Assembly: GCF_033807575.1 (NCBI RefSeq)
Contig: NC_084726.1
Location: 9,982,001-10,046,000, forward strand
Direction of reading: 5' to 3'
Length of the DNA: 64,000 nt
Source: Cydia pomonella
Lineage: Eukaryota; Arthropoda; Insecta; Lepidoptera; Tortricidae
Each line of letters begins with the position of its first letter. The stretch's first letter is position 1. Below, one piece after another: positions 21,501-29,200 of the stretch. A program made the position numbers and the translations under genes. Below the pieces are notes generated by a model, which ran no database searches, had not been told where the DNA came from, and saw only the letters and a program-made list of their open reading frames with translations.

Positions 21501-24500
21501 TCGCACGCGCCGATCGAACGCTCCGCATCAGCCTTATGAAAAGCTACACCTTAGATTTTGCCTTTAAAAACACAGATTTAAACTTACATATCAAAAAATA
21601 GCGTTTTGAGGATTAGTTGGGATTACATCGGCTGGAAATCTAACTCGTTTTGAGGGACGAACCTGGAGCAGTAGGCGTCAGGTGACTGATACCTTCATCA
21701 AATTCCTCGCCGTCCATATAAGGGTCGTCGTCGAGGTCGTCTTCCGGGTCTGGATGTAGGGCGTCCTTGAATTATGGCCCTGGTTCATGGGCTGGAGATT
21801 TGACTTGTTCTGAGGGACAAACCTGGAGCAGTAGGGGTAAAGTGACTCATACCTTCATCAAATTCCTCGCGGTCCATGTAAGGGTCCTGTCGTCCTCCAG
21901 GTCTGTCCTTGAATTATGGACTGGTACATCGGCTGGAAATCTAACTCGTTTTGAGGGACGAACCTGGAGCTGTAGACGTCAGGTGACTGATACCTTCATC
22001 AAATTCCTCGCCGTCCATATAAGGGTTGTCGTGGAGGTCGTCTTCCGGGTCTGGATGTAGGGCGTCCTTGAATCATGGCATGGTACATGGGCTGGAGGTC
22101 TGACTCGTTCTGAGGGATGCACCTGGAGCAATAGGGGTCAGATGACTCATACCTTCATCAAACTCCTCGCCGTCCATATAAGGGTCCTCGTCGAGCTCAT
22201 CCTCCGGGTCTGGGTGTAGGGTCTGTCCTTGAATCATGGCCTGGTACATCGGCTGAAGGTCTGACTCGTTTTGAGGGACGAACCTGGACAAGCGGGGTTT
22301 GATTTGAATGGAAAAGGGAAGTAGTATTCCATCTGTCCAATATCTTGGTCCAATGTGTATTTGCGTCTCACATTTTGCCTAATGAGAGAGTTAGACGTAA
22401 TGCACATTGGACAAGTGGAATATCACCCTTAGATGAAACGTGGCATGAACATTTACATAAGATATTATATGTTTAATGACATATATTATATGTCTGGTAC
22501 TTTCAGTTTTCGTTGCTAAAAATTGTTATACAGAGAAAATAAAGCAAGTACAATTTTTGTATGTATTTTTTTTTTTCAAATACATGGATCTCCTTTTTTG
22601 GCTTAGCCACAGTTGGTTACATGGGTAATAAGAAGAGATGATGTATGGTGTATAATATATATTTTCTGAAATGATACTATCACTCGCTTTTTCATCATTT
22701 GCGAAAATTCAAACTCACAGCAGATTTGTGGAGGGTGGGTCATCAGCATCAAACTCTTCATCATCATCATCTTCATTGGCATCGCCCGCTGCCTGGTTTA
22801 GCTCAGGAAGCCTGAGAAAATATAAACAGTCAGAAATACTTAATGAACCGGTCAAAACAGCTACTCTTTATATTTCATGCTAGTTTTTAGGGTTCCGAAC
22901 TCAAAGGGTAAAAACAAGAACCTATTACTAAGATTCTGCTGTCCGTCTGTCTGTCTGTCTGTCACCAGGCTGTATCTCATGAGCCGTGATATATTGAAAT
23001 TTTCACAGATGATGTATTTCTGTTGCTGCTATAACAAATACTAAAAACAGAATAAAATAAATATTTAAGTTGGGCTCCCATACAACAAACGTAATCTTTT
23101 TGCCGTGTTTTGCGTAATGGTACCAATCCATTCGTGCGCGAGTTCGACTCGCACGTGGCCGGTTCTTTAGTTACGCCAGTTTCCTTAAAGTGATTTCCTC
23201 AGTACACCATTTATTCGATTTTTTTTATGATTATATGTTTAGAAAATCATAAATGAACTTGACATTCCTTTGCAGGCACAACCTCAGATAAGATAATGAT
23301 TTGGATTTTGACAACCGTAAATAGGCGAAAACGATGTTGCCATACATTGGAAAGGGACAACATGATTTATTCCTGAATCACTGTCACAACCCTCTGGCCT
23401 AGTGGGTAGTGACCCTATCTGTGAAGCCGATGGTCCGGGGTTCAAATCCTGGTAAGGGCATTTATTCGTGTGATGAGCATGGATATTTGTTCCTGAGTTA
23501 TGGGTGTTTCCTATGTATTTAAGTATTTATAAATATTTATGTATTATATATATCGTTGTCTAAGTACCCTCAACACAAGCCTTATTGAGCTTACTGTGGG
23601 ACTTAGTCAATGTGTGTAATAATGTCCTATAATATTTATTTATTTATCACTGCCAAACTTTGGTTTGTAGGAAGTTTCCTTTCTGTACGGTAGTATTATT
23701 ATTTATTCTGTGCTATAACATCATTTTGATATGGTTCAACAGGCTTTGGCTCTCAAAAAATACTCGTCAACCACATGTTTGATCATACCTAAGTTCATGT
23801 CCGAGTACCACAAACAGTGCAGGCACAGGCTCCCGCTGTATGGCGTGCAGTGAGATATTTGGGTAGAGCAGAGAAATGGTGGCTGAGGCTCCGCCGTTGG
23901 CGCCGACGCCGCCGCCCCACACTACATTGCTAATAAAAAAAATTGAAAATTTAATAATGAGTAAAATTATGCTAACCTAACCACGCCTATACAAACGAAC
24001 CAGAACAGTGCTCTCTGGTGCAAACATACAATGAGACCCAACCCCAGATGAGCTGGGAAGAGGGTTGGCCAAAACAGAAGAAGAATGAGTATAATTTAAA
24101 ATTTAATAAAGAGTTCACATTCTGCAGGAAATTAGAAACAACAGGGTGAGTACAGGAAACGAGGGGAGGCCTTTACCCAGCAGTGGGACACTAAATCAGG
24201 CTAAGAAAAAGTGCAACTTCTAACAAACCAAAAATTAAAACATTGTGATTATCAAAATGAACATTAATTGTATAAAAAAACAACTGCAGTGATATACAGA
24301 CATCAGCTTTCAGCTGCTAGTGTATTAAATAATATAATAATAATAAACCCTGCATATCATTATCAGAATTGTAATCATTTTCAATGTAAAATGTAATAAG
24401 AGACACTTTACACTCTAGTGTAACACTTCAGAACATCCTTGTTTCTAACACCATCATGACAAATAAGTTCTGGCAAAATAGCATGCCAATATAAATGCAA

Positions 24501-25095
24501 AATATTAAAATATACACACTAAATTTAGAATGTCCTTTATGAGACAAAGGAGACTAATTGCATTGTTATTTTTGGATTGAAGTACAATAACAACATCATA
24601 AATTTCTTTTCAGTTTTACATTTTTTGATGACTTAATTGACTTAGCTACTGTTCTAAACAACTAACTAAGGAACGAAGGATTTTTTTTCCCGCCTCGGCA
24701 ACCGGTGGACTTGGTCACTTTTTTCTTTAGTGTATGATATCTATTTCAGTTATAGATATAAATAGGTTAGTACAATGCCACCCAAAAAGGTACGAATATG
24801 ATGATAAATTGTTTAATTACATGTCATATATACTTCAGAATAAAATAATTATTAAAACATAAAATACACAGTGATTGTTCTTTCAAAGGTTAAAATAAAC
24901 AAATCAGTATATGTAAGAAAACATGGGATACGTACACCAAACAGTACAGCGTTAATTATATTAAAAAACTTACTTTTCTGTGATGTATAATGTAGCAGTC
25001 CCTAGTTCTTGGCCATCTACCAGGAGTTTTGTGCCCGGAGTTTGAGACAGTACACCATCAACGGGAGCCGAAAAGGTGGAGGAAACAACAACCAT
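18530..25095 (-). CDS. icln: Methylosome subunit pICln (six exons)
   Basis: pICln binds Sm proteins and PRMT5 in the cytoplasm and chaperones Sm ring assembly on spliceosomal snRNAs. The joined exons 25095-24974, 23929-23789, 22811-22719, 22283-22153, 19628-19521 and 18558-18530 total 624 bp with no internal stop and consistent phases, giving 207 aa. Family marks are an N-terminal PH-like half (GTATLYITE about residue 30; SLLYPNISLHAIQRE about 65-79), an acidic loop (NEDDDDEEFDADD), the signature QALHPDPED-type segment (here GQTLHPDPEDELDED), and an acidic C-terminus (EEFEDAEES ... EDEIADE). All introns are GT-AG. Oddly, intron 4 contains decayed tandem copies of exon 4. The gene is divergent from the zinc-finger gene at 26182. 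Identity is recognised from memory of the family, not a search. Confidence 0.95.
19521..19628 (-). CDS. icln: pICln exon 5
   Basis: The acceptor is ATCTTCAG|G. It encodes DEEFEDAEESNASPEDAAAR through LEHANGTHAD, and the donor is GATG|GTGAGA. DEEFEDAEE matches the acidic C-terminal motif (ERFEDADE in fly). Confidence 0.9.
19825..20540. repeat. Dispersed repeat with inverted arms (CAGCAAGCTCGG family)
   Basis: CCCAGCAAGCTCGGCCGAAT...GTAATGAAACTTTGCAC at 19829-19935 and the opposite arm GAGAGCGTAACTACG...CCGAGCTTGCTGGGG at 20493-20535 form the two ends. The family is shared with 3785-4160. It lies in pICln intron 4. Confidence 0.65.
20580..21600. repeat. GC-richer repeat-derived sequence in pICln intron 4
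   Basis: The 20582-20842 stretch (CCGAGCCGAAGGCGAGGG, GAGGCGGAAAGCG / CGCTTTCCGCCC inverted pair) and the following 20940-21600 stretch have long accidental open frames but no splice-consistent exon. The composition suggests old transposon material; I cannot name the family. Confidence 0.45.
21621..22288 (-). repeat. Tandem array of pICln exon 4 copies
   Basis: Reading down from the functional copy (22283-22153), three more exon-like copies occupy 22122-21994 (129 bp), 21963-21853 (111 bp) and 21822-21693 (130 bp). A partial fifth starts at 21662. Spacing is 161, 159, 141 and 160 bp. Each unit has a CCAG acceptor-like start and a GAAG|GTATGAG- or GTATCAG-like donor, with only ~30 bp between units. 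The second and fourth copies resemble each other, as do the third and partial fifth, implying a ~300-bp dimer duplication. Indels break the reading frame in the extra copies. Confidence 0.93.
22153..22283 (-). CDS. icln: pICln exon 4 (functional copy)
   Basis: The acceptor is CTTGTCCAG|G. It encodes FVPQNESDLQPMYQAMIQG and TLHPDPEDELDED through GEEFDE, the most conserved pICln stretch. The donor is GAAG|GTATGA. The 131-bp length is not a multiple of three. This is the only copy in the array with both an intact frame and a full-length upstream intron. Confidence 0.93.
22719..22811 (-). CDS. icln: pICln exon 3
   Basis: The acceptor is TTTTCTCAG|G. The exon encodes the acidic loop LPELNQAAGDANED...DADDPPSTNL and the donor is TGCT|GTGAGT. 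At 93 bp, the exon is phase-neutral. Confidence 0.92.
22884..23166. mobile_element. Lepidopteran GGTTCCG-ended dispersed repeat
   Basis: It starts TTTTTAGGGTTCCGAAC, has the (CTGT)n stretch GTCCGTCTGTCTGTCTG, the line CACCAGGCTGTATCTCATGAG, and ends GTTCGACTCGCACGTGGCC. Full relatives lie at 42361-42637 and 52295-52457. Confidence 0.75.
23200..23710 (-). repeat. Dispersed repeat interrupted by a SINE
   Basis: TTTTGACAACCGTAAATAGG...CTGTCACAAC and, after the SINE, TCACTGCCAAACTTTGG...CCTTTCTGTACGGT form one repeat split by the SINE at 23391-23647. An unsplit relative is at about 19200-19345 in the other orientation. Confidence 0.65.
23391..23647 (+). mobile_element. tRNA-derived SINE in pICln intron 1/2 region
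   Basis: It has a good A box region (GGCCTAGTGGGTAGTGACC), a B-box-like GGTCCGGGGTTCAAATCC, and a body ending GTAATAATGTCCTATAATAT with (TATT)n. The flanks TCACTGTC and TCACTGCC look like the target duplication, slightly diverged. It lies in intron 2 of pICln, antisense to the gene. Confidence 0.87.
23789..23929 (-). CDS. icln: pICln exon 2
   Basis: The acceptor is TTTATTAG|C. It encodes NVVWGGGVGANGG through SLLYPNISLHAIQRE and LFVVLGHEL, and the donor is TTAG|GTATGA. This is the core of the PH-like domain. The glycine/alanine-rich insertion replaces the usual short loop. Confidence 0.93.
24020..24205 (+). mobile_element. RTE-type LINE tail fragments
   Basis: GATGAGCTGGGAAGAGGGT and GGAGGCCTTTACCCAGCAG (encoding GEAFTQQWDT) match the C-terminal end of RTE ORF2. 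They are short, broken and lie in pICln intron 1. Confidence 0.6.
24775..24789 (+). other. Possible stray first exon encoding MPPKK
   Basis: ATGCCACCCAAAAAG is followed directly by a GTACGA donor-like sequence on the plus strand, inside pICln intron 1. A pyrimidine-rich TTTTTTCTTT lies ~50 bp upstream. MPPKK at a first exon is how ribosomal protein S25 commonly starts. I find no downstream S25 exons in the window, so this is either chance or a remnant. Confidence 0.2.
24974..25095 (-). CDS. icln: pICln exon 1 (coding)
   Basis: It begins at ATG 25095-25093 (context GAAAATGGTTG) and encodes MVVVSSTFSAPVDG through LYITE. The donor is AAAA|GTAAGT and leaves two bases. Confidence 0.93.
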
Positions 25096-26181
25096 TTTCA
25101 ACTATTTTGACCACACTGACTGATATATCAGTAAGGTAAAATGAACAACTTATAAGGCAAATAGGTTTAAAAGGTAATGAACAACAGAAAAGCGTGTTAA
25201 ACTTTCACAAATTCGTGGGAACACGTTTTTCTCTCAGCAATTCACGTTTTGCATCAATAGTTTTTGTTAATGTAAGGATGTTTTCTATTACGTTAAAAAT
25301 ACATTATATTCGTTTCTTTGTTACTTTGGAAACGTTTTGTTATTTGTTCAACGCCATGTTTCACATCTTTTTTATAAAATTTGTGCCATTTTTTATATAA
25401 AATCAAAATAAATATGGTTTTGCACAATTAGGTATTCAAAATTAAAAATAATAATATTATTTCCAATATTTTTTTATCATTCTTGTTATTTATATAGAAT
25501 AGGAGGAAGGGAGGAAGCGTTAGCGTTTGATAGGTCTATGGTTGTTTATGAAGTATACCTGAAGCATTAACTAAACGCGTCATAAATTTGTCATTAAAAA
25601 AATTAAAACTACGTAACTTTTATTAACCAATCAAAATTAAGCAATGCATTACCCACAACGAGAACGCACTTCCGTTCCTGTGCTGCCATAATTTGAAATA
25701 TACAGGAATTCTAAACTTTTTTCTTGTTGAATTATGCCTTTTTTCACCTGTATAGTACTGTTTTTTAATGATTATTTTGTTTTTAAGCATTAAGATTTAA
25801 AATAGAATAGAATAGAAATCATTTATTCAGACAACACATCAAAACAAATCACACATGTAAGATTTATGATTTTATTGTTTTTTATTTAAATAATTCAAGT
25901 AATAATACGGTTATTAGTTGTAAGATAAGACGTGTAAGATACAATTTTTATTTGAATTTTATTATGTTATTTTATTTAGACAGTGGTAACATTCGTTTTT
26001 AGGAGTCAAGTCGAAGTGTCACTGTCATTCTCGTCTCATTCGTCTTCTTGAACAAAAATATTGAACATCCGAACTGAATAAACTTAAACAGTGAAATTGC
26101 TAATAGCAATTTGCTATGTAGTGAATGTACATTCATGAATAAAGTATTATCTGAAGCAAAAACACTAAGTAAGAAATTAAA
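25096..26181. promoter_or_regulatory. Divergent promoter region of pICln and the zinc-finger gene
   Basis: These 1.09 kb separate the start codons of two head-to-head genes and contain no coding exon or recognised transposon. It is AT-rich. No TATA box is obvious at a fixed distance from either start. The start sites themselves cannot be placed from sequence. Confidence 0.5.
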
Positions 26182-26271
26182 ATGAAGGACTCAAGTTATC
26201 ATTTTGTGAATGTTGAGGAAATAATTGGTCAAGACAACAGTGGCTCTGAAAATCATAGTGAAAATAAAGAT
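26182..26271 (+). CDS. Zinc-finger gene exon 1 (coding)
   Basis: ATG at 26182 with context TTAAAATGAAG. It encodes 30 residues rich in acidic and polar amino acids. Donor AGAT|GTAAGT, phase 0. Confidence 0.85.
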
Positions 26272-29200
26272 GTAAGTGCTCTTATTTGCCAGCTAGCTAA
26301 AATAAAAAAATCGGTTTTTGAACAAGTGTTCTATTAAAGTTCTCTTTATTTATACAGAGTCTGAAGCTATCAACTTTGGATCAGGATTCTCGCTACCTAA
26401 CTGAAAATTCTGAGGACATCACAAAACCTAAATACTACCGGCTGGACCGAGTAGTGTTTGCTGAGTCTATAAACCACGGGGAAACTACTGCAGAAGAACT
26501 AGGTATATGAGAGTTTTTAGAAAATAGAGTACCCAATTAGCGTCAATTTAGCGATATTAATAACGCATTGAATTTCAGTAAAAACTTGGTTTTGGTGTTC
26601 ATTTCATAAACTATAAGCGATATTAAAATGTTCAAAATGCAAAAAGTTGACTCCCATAAAGATTTCATGCTTGAATGTTGTCAAAAATCTGATAGCGATT
26701 AACTTTTCTTGACTACTCATCCTAACCCCTTGAGTAGTGGGCAGCCGATCCCGACTGATTACGTCATTTAAATTTCAAATTCGATTAATTGACATAAAAT
26801 AAAAATTCCAATAACTCAATAGTAATAAAACCACTTAAATATTTGCACGAGGGACTTGGCAACTTTTTACACTAGGTGGAAATTCTAAATATGTATAAAA
26901 AGTAGTGATAAAAACAAATTTGAGTACAATACTTTCTAGTGATAAATTCATTTCTACAGGTGAACAGGAAGATTTAGGAGAAATAAAATTTGTTGACAAT
27001 GTCATAGTGAAGACTAGACCTGGCAAAAGAAATAGATATTTTATTGATATCAAAGATGACTCTCTGGAGTGTCCTATGGTAAGTTTATATTTTATTCTAG
27101 ATGTTTAATATCTAGCAACAAATTATAGTCACTACTTTTTAAATTATAGTTTATAAGCAACTTTTACTGCCATCTGACCTAACTTTCAACAAAATAGGAA
27201 TTAATTCTTATTGAGATTAGTTTGATTTCCTCACATTGTTCTGTGCCTAAAAAGTGCCTTGCCTAAAATAAATAAAATAAAAAGCCCCATATTACTGGGT
27301 AATAGAACAAAAATACCTATAATATTTTTAAGACTAAACCTAACTTCTTCTTTATTTGCCATGCCCTAACGGATGTCGGCGACCATCTTTGCCATCTCTC
27401 TGCTCTTAGCTATTCTTGCCAGCATGGCTGCGTTATTCAGACAACTAAACCTAACATTAAACCTTAAACCTAATAAATGTTTAAAGAGAATTACACCAGC
27501 ACCCTCTTAAGAGGTATAGGCTTCTTCCAGCTTTTCCCATTTTTTGCAGTCTTGGGCCTCCCATATCAGTTGGCCCGCACTACTTTAATTATGTCATCAG
27601 CCCAGCGTGCCAATGGCTGTCTTCTCTTTCTTCTTCCATCTGGCCCTTTCCAGGCTGTCGCTTGTAAGGTCCATCTCTTGTCCTGGACACTTTCTTACAA
27701 GCTTTTATTTAACTTGCAATGTACCTATGATGTTTGTACGAGTCAAATCTTGCAAGTTTAATTTGATCCACTTCCTGGTTTCTGATGAAGCTGAAAATTT
27801 GTATACATATGTAAGTTGGGTGACAATGCAATATTATGGTATCATCGAGCTGATCTGATGATGGACACAGGAGATGGCCAAAGGAACTCTGTTCTGTGAT
27901 AAAATAACGCAACCTAATTTTGTTTTGGGGTTTTTAGAATTGTCTCGATAAGTATTACTGTGGAAGAAAAGTACAAGCAGCGATAAAAGTTTTGTACCTA
28001 AAATGAAATTTTAGGCAGTTTTTTTCAACTTCATATTGATGTTTATATTTATAGGCTTAATTCCTGTTCCTCTTTATTTCTGTACCCACATCTTTTACCA
28101 TGAACAAATTTTAGTATGTATATTTTTTCAGTCAACCTGCTCCCAAACTTTCAACACCAAAACACTTCTTAAGGCCCACATACGGAAAGTCCACTGCGCC
28201 ACCACCAAATATGTGTGTGAAGAGTGTGGCGCGGGTTTTACTGCACCATATTTATTGAAGAGGCACTCCGCTGTTCATGGGAGTAAGGTGCAGTGTGGGA
28301 TTTGTGAGAAATGGCTTAGTCGGCGGACTGAGTAAGTATGAGTAAAAAATAATAGAATTGGCTACTTGACAGTTTTTAGGGTTCCGTAGCCAAATGGCAA
28401 AAAACGGAACCCTTATAGATTCGTCATGTCCGTCTGTCTGTCCGATTCTGTCACAGCCACTTTTTTCCGAAACTATAAGAGCTGTACTGTTCAAACTTGG
28501 TAAGTAGATGTATTCTATGAACCGCATTAGGATGTTTACACAAAAATAGAAAAAAAACAATAAATTTTGGGGGTTCCCCATACTTAGAACTGAAACTCAA
28601 AAAATCTTTTTTCATCAAACCCATACGTGTGGGGTATCTATGGATAGGTCTTCAAAAATGATATTGAGGTTTCTACTATCATTTTTTTCTAAAATGAATA
28701 GTTTGCGCGAGAGACACTTTCAAAGTGATAAAATGTGTGTCCCCCCCCCGTAACTTCTAAAATAACAGAATGAAAAATCTAAAAAAAATATATGATATAC
28801 ATTGCCATGTAAACTTCCACCGAAAATTGGTTTGAACGAGATCTAGTAAGTAGTTTTTTTTTAATACGTCATGAAATTAAAAAAAAAATTTTTTTTTTCA
28901 TCATACCCATACGTGTGGGGTATCTATGGATAGGTCTTCAAAAATGATATTAATGTTTCTAATATCATTTTTTTCTAAACTGAATAGTTTGCGCGAGAGA
29001 ACCTTCCAAAGTGAAAAAAAGTGTGTCCCCCCCCCCTGTAACTTCTAAAATAACAGAATGAAAAATCTAAAAAAAATATATGATATACATTGCCATGTAA
29101 ACTTCCACCAAAAATTGGTTTGAACGAGATCTAGTAAGTAGTTTTTTTTTAATACGTCATGAAATTTAAAAAAAATTTTTTTTTTCATCATACCCATACG

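Noticed and set aside
22073..22291. Single 72-aa minus-strand ORF
   Set aside because: It is pICln exon 4 read through into the spacer and next tandem copy; its ATG lies in the intron 3 acceptor region and is not a gene start.
28036..28581. 99-aa plus and 109-aa minus frames around zinc-finger exon 4
   Set aside because: Only 28132-28331 on the plus strand is coding; the rest is intron and repeat.
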